A stretch of DNA of 11,416 nt from an uncultured Anaerotruncus sp. (GTDB taxonomy: Bacteria > Bacillota > Clostridia > Oscillospirales > Ruminococcaceae): assembly GCA_910586875.1 (NCBI GenBank), contig CAJUJI010000098.1:1-11416 (forward strand), written 5' to 3'. Both the position numbers and the translations under genes were made by a program. Positions 1 to 6,059 of the stretch are shown here, piece after piece (the stretch's first letter is position 1; every line of letters starts with the position of its first letter). Below the pieces are notes generated by a model. The model was not told the origin of the DNA, made no database searches, and saw only the letters and a list, made by a program, of their open reading frames with translations.

Positions 1-55
1 GCCAAAGGCGCTGCCTTTGGAATCCGCAGCCTTTGAAAAGGCTGGCGAAACTTTT
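1..55 (+). repeat. Dispersed hairpin repeat, copy 1 (cut by window edge)
   Basis: The segment contains two adjacent hairpins. The first is CCAAAGGCGCTGCCTTTGG at 2-20, with 8-bp arms and a GCT loop. The second is CAGCCTTTGAAAAGGCTG at 27-44, with 8-bp arms and a GA loop. They are followed by the tail GCGAAACTTTT. All 55 bases are identical to 6170-6224, and the same module occurs inverted at 2591-2647 and diverged at 11272-11325. Its left part lies outside the window. It sits just past the 3' end of the minus-strand gene at 115-480. Confidence 0.9.
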
Positions 56-114
56 CGTATAATCCGCCGTATGGCGGCAGGCCCTTAGGCTCGAGCAAAA
101 GTCTGGCCTAAAAA

Positions 115-480
115 TTATGATTTGTAACGTTTATCAAGCAGCTCTACAATTTCGGCAAAGAAACGCAGGATGAACGGGAAAAAGCAGAACAGCAACGGCA
201 ATGCAAGGCTTACGACCGAGTAGGAGAGCGATATGCCAAGCGGAGCCCCCTGCTGGCGGTAGGAATAGTACGCAAAGAAGCCTTGATATAGGAACGATGC
301 GATTAACAGCACGAGTGAAGCCCAAAAGGCAGCGTTCAGCAGGCGTGCGGTGGGGTTTTGGTAAAGGCTGCGCTTCGGTGCAGCAGGTGGTGCGCTCGGG
401 GTGGTTTCGGTTGTGCTTTGCGCTTCTGGCAGATTGTTGGTCTCTGGCGTGGTTACTTCTGTCAATTGTTGTTCGGACAT
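115..480 (-). CDS. Small two-TM membrane protein with Pro/Thr-rich N-terminus, function unknown
   Basis: I do not recognise this 121-residue protein. Residues 1-37 are rich in Thr, Pro, Ala and Glu and look disordered and cytosolic-linker-like. Two hydrophobic stretches follow at about 47-68 and 82-106, and the C-terminus is short and charged (EIVELLDKRYKS). It is therefore probably a small inner-membrane protein. The start was set at the ATG whose complement lies at 478-480, because on the minus strand AAGGAGGGG lies five bases upstream of it. A longer reading up to 519 would put that ribosome binding site inside the gene. The gene points away from ylxM/ffh across a 233-base divergent gap, so it is not part of that operon. 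No convincing promoter was found for it. Confidence 0.75.
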   Translation of the reverse strand: MSEQQLTEVTTPETNNLPEAQSTTETTPSAPPAAPKRSLYQNPTARLLNAAFWASLVLLIASFLYQGFFAYYSYRQQGAPLGISLSYSVVSLALPLLFCFFPFILRFFAEIVELLDKRYKS

Positions 481-630
481 AATTGCCCCTCCTTGTATAT
501 TTGCAATTAAAGATAACACAAAATTATGAGGAAACTATGAGCATTCCGAAAATTTCATATGAGCAAACCGCTGTTTGAAGCGCTACTTTTGGTGAAAAAA
601 CAGAGATTTTGTCGTGTAAAGAAAAAAGCC

Positions 631-659
631 TTGACAAATAGCGCTTCTTTCAGTATAAT
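631..659 (+). promoter_or_regulatory. SigA-type promoter of ylxM-ffh
   Basis: A perfect consensus TTGACA at 631-636 and TATAAT at 654-659 are separated by exactly 17 bases. Transcription would begin near 666, giving a leader of roughly 48 bases before ylxM. Confidence 0.9.
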
Positions 660-675
660 ACTGCAAGAGGGAACG

Positions 676-696
676 TGTAAAGCAAAAAACTTTACA
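676..696 (+). promoter_or_regulatory. Inverted repeat in the ylxM leader
   Basis: TGTAAAG (676-682) and CTTTACA (690-696) form a perfect 7-bp inverted repeat with a 7-base loop, ending just before the GGGAGG ribosome binding site at 701-706. The motif CGTGTAAAG also occurs at 613-621, upstream of the -35 box. It could be a weak mRNA hairpin or an operator half-site pair. The repeat is visible, but the function is not. Confidence 0.45.
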
Positions 697-713
697 TATT
701 GGGAGGATGCGTT

Positions 714-1076
714 GTGGCAAAGAATCTGGAGATTTCCCTGCTGCTGGATTTTTACGGCGACATGCTGACCGAAAAGCAGCGCGATGTTGTGGAGCTATAT
801 TACAACGAAGACCTTTCCCTCGGGGAGATTGCCGCTCATAGTCAGATTACCCGCCAGGGGGTGCGCGATTCGATCAAACGGGCGGAGGGAATCCTGCTCG
901 ATTTGGAGCAGCGGTTGGGACTGGCCAAACGTTTCCGCCAAATTCAGGATGGACTGGACCAGATTGCCCGTAAAGCTCGCGAGATTGACAGCTATAACCA
1001 GCGTTATGGCATCTCCAATGAGATCAGCAGATGCACAGCTGAGATTGTCCGGATTGCAAATACCATCAACGACTGA
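714..1076 (+). CDS. ylxM: YlxM/p13-like DNA-binding protein, SRP-associated
   Basis: This 120-residue protein matches the UPF0122/YlxM family (usually about 105-120 residues). The family has a sigma-region-4-like helix-turn-helix and is almost always encoded directly before ffh. Residues 17-65 hold the LTEKQRDVVELYYNEDLSLGEIA type motif and the recognition part ITRQGVRDSIKRAE. The C-terminal half is helical and charged. GTG at 714 was chosen because GGGAGG lies 7 bases upstream. The TTG at 699 would place the ribosome binding site inside the gene. It is separated from ffh by 14 bases, so the two are surely cotranscribed from the promoter at 631-659. In other Firmicutes/Streptococci the family has been linked to SRP-pathway function. 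A regulatory role here is inference. Confidence 0.93.
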   Translation: MAKNLEISLLLDFYGDMLTEKQRDVVELYYNEDLSLGEIAAHSQITRQGVRDSIKRAEGILLDLEQRLGLAKRFRQIQDGLDQIARKAREIDSYNQRYGISNEISRCTAEIVRIANTIND

Positions 1077-1090
1077 CAGGAGGTGGACCC

Positions 1091-2470
1091 ATGGCCTTTG
1101 AAGGGCTTTCGGATAAGTTATCCGCAGTATTCAAAAAGATGCGCTCGAAAGGCAAGCTCAAGGAGAGCGACATCAAAGAGGCGATGCGTGAGGTCCGCCT
1201 GGCGCTGCTGGAAGCAGACGTTAACTACAAGGTAGCCAAGGATTTCATCGCAAAGGTCACGGAAAAGGCGGTCGGCGATGAGGTTTTGGAAAGCCTGACC
1301 CCTGCGCAGATGGTGATTAAAATTGTAAATGATGAGCTGACCGATCTGATGGGGCAGAGCAATGCACGGCTCAATTTTACCAGCCATCCGCCGACAATTG
1401 TAATGATGTGCGGGCTACAGGGCTCGGGTAAAACCACCCACTCAGCAAAACTGGCGCTCCATTTTAAGGGGCAGGGCAAGCGTCCGCTGCTGGTCGCCTG
1501 CGATGTTTACCGCCCAGCTGCGATTGAACAGCTGAAGGTGGTCGGCGGCAAGGCCGGCGTTCCGGTGTTCGAGCTGGGGCAGGGGAATCCGGTAGAGATC
1601 GCCTGTAAAGCGGTCGCACATGCAAAGGACCACGGCAACGACCTGGTGATTTTGGATACCGCTGGACGATTGCACATCGATGAGACGTTGATGGGTGAGT
1701 TGGAGTCGATCAAGCAGGCGGTACAGCCACAGGAGATTTTGCTGGTCATTGACTCGATGGTTGGACAGGACGCGGTCAATGTTGCACAGAAATTCAATGA
1801 AACGTTGGAGATTGATGGTGTGCTGCTGACCAAGCTGGACGGCGATACCCGCGGTGGTGCGGCGCTTTCGGTGCGCGCAGTGACCGGCAAGCCGATTAAG
1901 TTTGTGGGTACCGGTGAAAAGCTGGGGGATCTGGAGCCGTTTTATCCGGACCGGATGGCCTCGCGGATCTTGGGCATGGGCGATGTGCTGACCCTGATTG
2001 AAAAGGCACAGAGCGAGTTTGATGCAAAACAGGCCGCGCAGATGGCCGAAAAGCTTAGAAAAAGCAGCTTTGATTTTAATGACATGTTGGAGCAGATGCG
2101 GCAGATTAAAAAGATGGGGCCGCTGGCCAATGTGATGAATATGATTCCGGGTGTAGCCGGAAAGCTCAAGGACGAGGACGCCGAGAAGGGCGAACGGGAG
2201 ATGCGCCGGATTGAGGCGATTATTCTCTCGATGACGCCGGCGGAACGCGAGAAGCCGTCGCTGATTAACCCATCGCGCAAACGTAGAATTGCGGCGGGTA
2301 GCGGCGTGGATGTCGCGGATATTAACCGGCTGCTGCGTCAGAATGAGATGATGCAGAAGATGTTCCGTTCTGCGACCAACATGGGCAAAAAGGGCAAGCG
2401 CAGGAAGAATCCGTTTGCGGGAATGGGCGGCATGGGAATGCCTCCACCGCCTACCGGCTTCCCCTTCTAA
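1091..2470 (+). CDS. ffh: Signal recognition particle GTPase Ffh
   Basis: Ffh binds 4.5S/scRNA and signal sequences and, with FtsY, targets nascent membrane and secreted proteins to the translocon. The protein has 459 residues, a normal length. An N domain spans about 1-90. The G domain has P-loop GLQGSGKTT at 108-116, CDVYRPAA at 137-144, DTAGR at 189-193, TKLDGDTRGG at 247-256 and the closing GTGEKLGDLEPF at 273-284. A methionine-rich M domain covers about 300-459, with the RNA-binding region INPSRKRRIAAGSG at 392-405. The tail is unusually Gly/Met/Pro rich (GMGGMGMPPPPTGFPF). The ATG is preceded by AGGAGG with good spacing. ylxM lies directly upstream in the same operon. No rho-independent terminator is obvious directly after the stop; repeats begin within 15 bases of it. 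Confidence 0.98.
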   Translation: MAFEGLSDKLSAVFKKMRSKGKLKESDIKEAMREVRLALLEADVNYKVAKDFIAKVTEKAVGDEVLESLTPAQMVIKIVNDELTDLMGQSNARLNFTSHPPTIVMMCGLQGSGKTTHSAKLALHFKGQGKRPLLVACDVYRPAAIEQLKVVGGKAGVPVFELGQGNPVEIACKAVAHAKDHGNDLVILDTAGRLHIDETLMGELESIKQAVQPQEILLVIDSMVGQDAVNVAQKFNETLEIDGVLLTKLDGDTRGGAALSVRAVTGKPIKFVGTGEKLGDLEPFYPDRMASRILGMGDVLTLIEKAQSEFDAKQAAQMAEKLRKSSFDFNDMLEQMRQIKKMGPLANVMNMIPGVAGKLKDEDAEKGEREMRRIEAIILSMTPAEREKPSLINPSRKRRIAAGSGVDVADINRLLRQNEMMQKMFRSATNMGKKGKRRKNPFAGMGGMGMPPPPTGFPF

Positions 2471-2484
2471 AGTAAAACACACTT

Positions 2485-2612
2485 TAAACCGCCGCGCAGC
2501 GCATAAAAGTTTTCGCCAGCCTTACGGTAAACCGCCGCGCAGCGCATGAAAGTTTTCGCCAGCCTTACGATAAACCGCCGCGCAGCGCATAAAAGTTTTC
2601 GCCAGCCTTTTT
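2485..2612. repeat. 43-bp tandem repeat, three units
   Basis: Units start at 2485, 2528 and 2571, with a period of exactly 43. Units 1 and 2 differ at only two positions (21 and 43). Unit 3 matches unit 1 through its first 39 positions, then runs into the dispersed repeat copy. Each unit starts TAAACCGCCGCGCAGCGCAT and continues with AAAGTTTTCGCCAGCC. On the opposite strand each unit carries the GGCTGGCGAAAACTTT tail of the dispersed hairpin repeat, so the array looks like repeated duplication of that element's end. Confidence 0.93.
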
Positions 2613-2766
2613 CAAAAGGCTGCGGATTCCAAAGGCAGCGCCTTTGGTCGTGCGCCGCAGCGCATGAAACACTTTTTCCTGAGAAGCGCATTTTTGGGGT
2701 GAATTGCGGCCTGCGCAGCAAGCCGCAAGAGGGGGCTTTTTGCAAGAAAAAAAGCCCCTTGCGCAA
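2591..2766 (-). repeat. Dispersed hairpin repeat, copy 2 (full, inverted)
   Basis: Read on the minus strand, this shows the same order of parts as copy 3 at 6060-6224. First is a long hairpin (arms 2749-2758 and 2732-2741, GGGGCTTTTT paired with AAAAAGCCCC). Then come the conserved GCAATTCACCCC (complement of 2696-2707) and an 8-bp hairpin with TGCG loop (2648-2667). After these are the CCAAAGGC/GCCTTTGG hairpin (2629-2647), the CAGCCTTTT/AAAAGGCTG hairpin (2603-2622) and the GCGAAAACTTTT tail. With the tandem array and the palindrome at 2776-2809, it accounts for most of the 465-base gap between ffh and rpsP. I see no gene there: the open frames across it are translations of the repeat. Confidence 0.88.
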
Positions 2767-2775
2767 AAGTGTAGC

Positions 2776-2809
2776 CGCAGCAAAAAATCGTCAACGATTT
2801 TTTGCTGCG
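2776..2809. repeat. Perfect 16-bp inverted repeat upstream of rpsP
   Basis: CGCAGCAAAAAATCGT at 2776-2791 is followed by CA and then its exact reverse complement at 2794-2809. Transcribed from either strand, it would fold into a long hairpin with A/U-rich middle. The T-run is inside the stem and no T-run follows it, so it is not a standard terminator. It lies 126 bases before rpsP. Confidence 0.85.
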
Positions 2810-2935
2810 AGCCTAGAACACCGCTCCTGTGCTTTGGTGCGGCATCTGCCCACGGAAAAAGGACGAGCAGTATTTTGTTGTGATATTCCACCGGCTTACC
2901 GGTTGAATAGATAGGAATTAGGAGGTGACAGACAC

Positions 2936-3178
2936 ATGGCAGTGAAAATCAGACTCAGAAGAATGGGCGCGAAAAAGGCTCCCTTCTATCGCATTGTAGT
3001 TGCGGATTCCCGTTATCCCAGAGACGGCAGGTTTATTGAGGAGGTCGGCTATTATGACCCCACCAAGGAGCCGTCGGTCATCAAAATCGACGCGGAAAAA
3101 GCAAAGAAATGGCTCTCTAACGGCGCACAGCCGACCGATACTGTAAAGGCCCTTCTGAAAATTGAAGGCGTGCTTTAA
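2936..3178 (+). CDS. rpsP: 30S ribosomal protein S16
   Basis: This small-subunit assembly protein binds 16S rRNA in the 5' domain. At 80 residues it has the usual Firmicutes length. The N-terminus AVKIRLRRMGAKKAPFYRIV and the segment DSRYPRDGRFIEEVGYYDP are hallmark S16 sequence. It starts with ATG after AGGAGGTGA at 2920-2928. It is the first gene of the rpsP-KH-rimM-trmD cluster. The KH gene begins 17 bases after its stop. A consensus promoter was not found directly upstream, so expression may start at a weaker promoter in 2810-2900 or read through from further upstream. Confidence 0.98.
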   Translation: MAVKIRLRRMGAKKAPFYRIVVADSRYPRDGRFIEEVGYYDPTKEPSVIKIDAEKAKKWLSNGAQPTDTVKALLKIEGVL

Positions 3179-3195
3179 TTTGGAGGTTGGTCGTT

Positions 3196-3429
3196 TTGGA
3201 GAAGCTAATCGTTGCAATCGCGCGCGGACTTGTGGAAGACAAGGATGCTGTCAATGTTGTTGCAGAACAGCCCAACGCAGAGGGATTGGTTGTTTACCAT
3301 CTTCACGTTGCGCCTGATGATATGGGACGCGTAATCGGAAAACAGGGGCGGATTGCAAAGGCGATTCGTACGGTTGTCCGGGCGGCTGCGAACAAGGCAG
3401 AGATGAAGGTCGCGGTTGAGATTGACTGA
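3196..3429 (+). CDS. khpA: KH-domain RNA-binding protein (YlqC/KhpA family)
   Basis: This 77-residue single KH domain is the usual length for KhpA/YlqC, an RNA-binding protein that pairs with KhpB/Jag in several Firmicutes. The RNA-contacting GXXG loop is GKQG at 48-51, in the context GRVIGKQGRIAKAIRTVVRA. TTG at 3196 was chosen over TTG at 3187. GGAGG at 3182-3186 would abut the latter, but lies 9 bases from the former, and family members begin with a short Met-x-x-Leu stretch. Location between rpsP and rimM is the conserved position for this gene. A hairpin with T-run follows its stop. Confidence 0.95.
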   Translation: MEKLIVAIARGLVEDKDAVNVVAEQPNAEGLVVYHLHVAPDDMGRVIGKQGRIAKAIRTVVRAAANKAEMKVAVEID

Positions 3430-3436
3430 GAAAGTG

Positions 3437-3461
3437 GGGAGGCTGTTGCCTCCCTATTTTT
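3437..3461 (+). terminator. Terminator-like hairpin between KH gene and rimM
   Basis: GGGAGGC (3437-3443), loop TGTT and GCCTCCC (3448-3454) form a perfect 7-bp GC-rich stem followed at once by TATTTTT (3455-3461). This is the architecture of an intrinsic terminator, placed inside an otherwise conserved operon, so it would be partial or regulated rather than absolute. Its right arm is shared with the alternative hairpin at 3450-3473. Confidence 0.6.
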
Positions 3462-3473
3462 GTAAATAGGGAG
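3450..3473 (+). promoter_or_regulatory. Alternative hairpin masking the rimM ribosome binding site
   Basis: CTCCCTATTT (3450-3459), loop TTGT and AAATAGGGAG (3464-3473) form a perfect 10-bp inverted repeat. The right arm contains the likely rimM Shine-Dalgarno AGGGAG, 6 bases before the ATG at 3480. The left arm overlaps the right arm of the terminator-like stem (3448-3454), so only one of the two hairpins can form at a time. Confidence 0.55.
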
Positions 3474-3479
3474 AACAGG

Positions 3480-3989
3480 ATGAAAAAGCAATTTTTGGAA
3501 TGCGGTAAAATTGTAACCACCCATGGGGTGCGCGGAGAGGTGCGCGTACAGCCCTGGTGCGACGCGCCGGAATTTCTGTTGGAGTTCGATACCCTCTATC
3601 TGGAGAAGGGGCAGCAGGCGATTGCTGTCCAGCGGGCGCGGGTGCATAAGAATATCGTGATCCTCCAGCTGGAAGGGGTTGGAACGGTCGAGGAAGCGGT
3701 CAAGCTGCGCGGGAAGGTGCTCTATGTCAACCGCAGCGATGTGCCAATGGACGACGGCGAATATTTCGTCCAGGATTTGATTGGCTGCACGGTGACAGAT
3801 GTGGACACCGGCGCGGACTATGGAAAAATATACGATGTGCGTCCGACCGGCGCCAACGACGTCTATTATCTGCGGGACGATTCCGGCACAGAACGGCTGG
3901 TCCCCGCGATACCGGATGTGGTATTAGAGCGGGATATCGACGGCGGTGTAATCCGTATCCGCCCATTGGAGGGGCTGTTCGATGATTAA
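3480..3989 (+). CDS. rimM: Ribosome maturation factor RimM
   Basis: RimM assists late assembly of the 30S head and binds S19. The 169-residue product has the expected length and two-domain layout. An N-terminal RimM beta-barrel carries the signature CGKIVTTHGVRGEVRVQP at 8-25. A C-terminal PRC-barrel starts around 92 with GEYFVQDLIGCTV and includes TGANDVYYL and LVPAIPDVV. The start is ATG, with AGGGAG at 3468-3473 as the only reasonable ribosome binding site, and this lies in a potential hairpin. The end overlaps trmD by 8 bases, indicating translational coupling. Confidence 0.96.
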   Translation: MKKQFLECGKIVTTHGVRGEVRVQPWCDAPEFLLEFDTLYLEKGQQAIAVQRARVHKNIVILQLEGVGTVEEAVKLRGKVLYVNRSDVPMDDGEYFVQDLIGCTVTDVDTGADYGKIYDVRPTGANDVYYLRDDSGTERLVPAIPDVVLERDIDGGVIRIRPLEGLFDD

Positions 3990-4734
3990 AATAGACATCG
4001 CGACCCTGTTTCAGGAGATGTGCGAGACGGTGCTTTCCACCAGCATCATTGGGCGGGCGCGCAAGGCCGGCCATCTGGACATTCGTTGCTGGCACATTCG
4101 GGATTATACGGTGGATAAGCACCGGAATGTAGACGATACCCCCTATGGCCCAGGCAAGGGAATGCTGATGCAGGCCGACCCGATGTACCGCACCTGGGAG
4201 GCGGCTTGCAGTGCACGGGGCAGCCGCCCACATGTGATTTATATGTCGCCGCAGGGACGGACCTTGACCCAGAAGCGCGCGCTGGAGCTCTCACAGATGG
4301 AGCATTTGTACATTATGTGCGGACATTACGAGGGGGTGGACCAGCGGGTGCTGGACGAAATTGTAGATGAGGAAATTTCCATCGGGGATTATGTGCTGAC
4401 CGGCGGAGAGTTGGGCGCATTGGTGCTAATCGACTGTATCAGCCGGCTGTGTCCTGGGGTGCTGGCGGATGAAAGCTGCTTTACCGAGGAGAGCCACTTC
4501 AATGGACTGCTGGAATATCCGCAGTATACAAAGCCTGCGGTTTGGCATGGGGTTGCGGTGCCGGAGATTATCACCAATGGCAACCATGCTGCAATTGCGC
4601 GCTGGCGGCGGGAGATGGCGCTGAAAACCACCCTGGAAAAGCGCCCGGAGCTGTTGGAAACTGCGCCGCTGGACGAGCGGGACCGGTGGTTTTTGCGTAC
4701 CTTGGGCTGGGAGCAGCCAAAGCAGGAGGAATGA
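3982..4734 (+). CDS. trmD: tRNA (guanine-37-N1)-methyltransferase TrmD
   Basis: TrmD makes m1G37 in tRNA using S-adenosylmethionine, preventing frameshifts. The 250-residue length is typical. The trefoil-knot SAM site is visible: YMSPQGRTL at 87-95, IMCGHYEGVDQRV at 111-123 and SIGDYVLTGGELGALVLID at 133-151. Arg155 matches the arginine known as R154 in the Haemophilus enzyme. By ungapped comparison from memory, the catalytic aspartate D169 of that enzyme falls on Glu170 here, in EESHFNGLLEYPQYT. The substrate loop reads DDTPYGPGKGM rather than the common PYGGG form. Both could be lineage-specific. The C-terminal domain includes RRPELLE-like KRPELLE at 220-226. Its start overlaps rimM, and GGAGGGG precedes it. 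Confidence 0.96.
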   Translation: MIKIDIATLFQEMCETVLSTSIIGRARKAGHLDIRCWHIRDYTVDKHRNVDDTPYGPGKGMLMQADPMYRTWEAACSARGSRPHVIYMSPQGRTLTQKRALELSQMEHLYIMCGHYEGVDQRVLDEIVDEEISIGDYVLTGGELGALVLIDCISRLCPGVLADESCFTEESHFNGLLEYPQYTKPAVWHGVAVPEIITNGNHAAIARWRREMALKTTLEKRPELLETAPLDERDRWFLRTLGWEQPKQEE

Positions 4735-4737
4735 CAG

Positions 4738-5469
4738 ATGGGGACAATCGTAAATGGGCTGGCGGTGGCGCTGGGCGGACTGGTTGGGGTGCTGATACGG
4801 CGCGGGGTGCCTAAGCGATTGGAGGAGGCCAGCATGAAAATGCTGGGGCTATCCGTGTTTGTAATCGGGCTGAATGGCGTGATTGCGTCGATGTTCACCA
4901 TTGTAGACGGCAAGCTCAGCTCGGATGGCTCGTTGCTGCTGATTGCAAGCCTGGTGCTGGGGTGCATTCTGGGCGAGCTGGGCGACATTGACAGCCGGTT
5001 GACAGCGGGCGGGAAATGGATTGAACAGCGGTTTGGAAAGGAAGGCTTTGCAAAGGGCTTTATCAATGGTTCGCTGATCTATTGTATCGGTGCGATGGCG
5101 ATTGTTGGCGCGCTCAACGATGGGCTGACCGGTGACAGTAGCATTTTGTTTATCAAATCGATGCTTGACGGAATCTGTTCGGTGATTTTGGGCTCAACGC
5201 TGGGGTTCGGGGTGATCTTTTCCGCGATACCGGTTATGCTCTATCAGGGCAGTATCACCCTGTTTGCAGGGGTGCTCTCCCCGCTGATTTCCCAGGCGCT
5301 TTTAAATAATCTGTGCATGGTCGGCTATGCAATTGTTACCTGTATTGGGATCAATTTCCTGGGATTTACCAGCATCAAGACTGCAAACTTGCTTCCGGCG
5401 TTGCTGATTCCGATTGTTTATGAGCCGTTGCAATCGGCATTTTTGCCAGGAATTCAGCTGTTAAAATAG
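4738..5469 (+). CDS. DUF554 family membrane protein
   Basis: This 243-residue hydrophobic protein matches the DUF554 family (YdfK/YqgA-like), whose role is not established. Recognisable family features are the N-terminus MGTIVNGLAVALGGLVGVLI, the region SLVLGCILGELGDIDSRL at 71-88 and FINGSLIYCIGAMAIVGAL at 108-126. About six to seven membrane segments can be read, at roughly 3-20, 35-55, 65-80, 112-128, 145-165, 170-210 and 218-235. It begins 3 bases after the trmD stop, and its AGGAGG ribosome binding site lies inside the end of trmD, so it is coupled to the ribosome/tRNA operon. Many genomes carry rplS at this point. No terminator was seen after it. Confidence 0.9.
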   Translation: MGTIVNGLAVALGGLVGVLIRRGVPKRLEEASMKMLGLSVFVIGLNGVIASMFTIVDGKLSSDGSLLLIASLVLGCILGELGDIDSRLTAGGKWIEQRFGKEGFAKGFINGSLIYCIGAMAIVGALNDGLTGDSSILFIKSMLDGICSVILGSTLGFGVIFSAIPVMLYQGSITLFAGVLSPLISQALLNNLCMVGYAIVTCIGINFLGFTSIKTANLLPALLIPIVYEPLQSAFLPGIQLLK

Positions 5470-5671
5470 TCATGTCGCTATAATTGTTGAAAACTTTATG
5501 GTAAACTTGCACAATCAAAAAACCTCCAATTCCAGATGATATGGAAAACAGACAAAAAAACCGCTGAAATGCAAATTCTCTGATAAAAGTGATTGACGAG
5601 TTTCCAATATACACTTATAATGGAATCATAACATCAATAATCCACATTTTGTAGAAACAGGAGAGTAGTTT
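5470..5671. other. AT-rich intergenic gap before ptsH
   Basis: About 200 bases, notably more AT-rich than the flanking genes, with no coding sequence I can support. It holds the ptsH promoter at 5593-5621. I looked for a catabolite-response (cre) site and for a terminator of the preceding operon and did not find a convincing one of either. TTCCA/TGGAA around 5530-5546 is the only small inverted repeat noticed. Confidence 0.6.
5593..5621 (+). promoter_or_regulatory. SigA-type promoter of ptsH
   Basis: TTGACG at 5593-5598 and TATAAT at 5616-5621 are 17 bases apart. Transcription would start near 5628, leaving a leader of about 44 bases that includes the AGGAGAG ribosome binding site. Confidence 0.87.
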
Positions 5672-5935
5672 ATGTTTGTGAAAGAAGTCGCTGTACAGAA
5701 CCAGGTTGGCCTGCATGCACGTCCTGCAACTTTCTTCATTCAGAAGGCAAACGAGTACAAGTCTTCTATCTGGGTGGAGAAGGAAGAACGCCGTGTGAAT
5801 GCGAAAAGCTTGTTGGGGGTGCTTTCACTGGGCATTGTTGGAGGCACAAGCATCAGGATTATCGCAGACGGTTCCGATGAGCAGGCTGCTGTTGAGGGAC
5901 TGGTCAAGTTGGTTGAGTCTGGTTTCACCGAGTAA
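5672..5935 (+). CDS. ptsH: Phosphocarrier protein HPr
   Basis: HPr passes phosphate from enzyme I to the sugar-specific EIIA domains of the phosphotransferase system. The 87 residues fit the family exactly. His15 lies in GLHARPAT (13-20), the site phosphorylated by enzyme I. Ser46 in NAKSLLGVLSLG (43-54) is the regulatory site used by HPr kinase in Firmicutes. Both key residues are present, so it should be a true HPr rather than Crh, which lacks His15. The gene stands alone: its own promoter, its own terminator, no ptsI beside it in this window. That arrangement is common in Clostridia. Confidence 0.96.
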   Translation: MFVKEVAVQNQVGLHARPATFFIQKANEYKSSIWVEKEERRVNAKSLLGVLSLGIVGGTSIRIIADGSDEQAAVEGLVKLVESGFTE

Positions 5936-5952
5936 GTTATGAAACACAGGGG

Positions 5953-5987
5953 ATGCACCGCTTGCTTGCAGGCGGTGTATTTTTCTT
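5953..5987 (+). terminator. Rho-independent terminator of ptsH
   Basis: ATGCACCGCTTGC (5953-5965) pairs with GCAGGCGGTGTAT (5968-5980) over 13 positions with two G-U wobbles, followed by TTTTTCTT. It lies 17 bases past the ptsH stop. Confidence 0.92.
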
Positions 5988-6059
5988 AGCTCGCCATTCT
6001 GACGCCTAAAGGGCGCGATCGGGTGGCAGAGGCTGCTGCGGGTGGCATCAGGAAAGAAA

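Noticed and set aside
58..63. TATAAT in the tail of copy 1 as a promoter
   Set aside because: No -35 box lies at 16-18 bases upstream (GAAAAG there), and no gene starts downstream on that strand.
559..768. 69-residue frame in the ylxM leader
   Set aside because: It covers the consensus promoter and overlaps ylxM in another frame, with no ribosome binding site.
1442..2482. 346-residue open frame on the minus strand opposite ffh
   Set aside because: It is His/Arg/Gln-rich antisense reading of a clearly real ffh gene, with no family resemblance.
2731..2759. GGGGC hairpin in copy 2 as a terminator for ffh
   Set aside because: The stem is strong, but no T-run follows it on the + strand, and it is part of the dispersed repeat, with a counterpart before uvrC.
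2546..2914. 122-residue open frame on the + strand, and frames on the minus strand over 2467-2891
   Set aside because: They translate the 43-bp array and the dispersed repeat. They have no good ribosome binding site and no recognisable domain, and the repeated peptide reflects the DNA repeat.
5470..5592. Catabolite-response (cre) site before ptsH
   Set aside because: No stretch matches the TGWAAANCGNTNWCA consensus closely enough to report.
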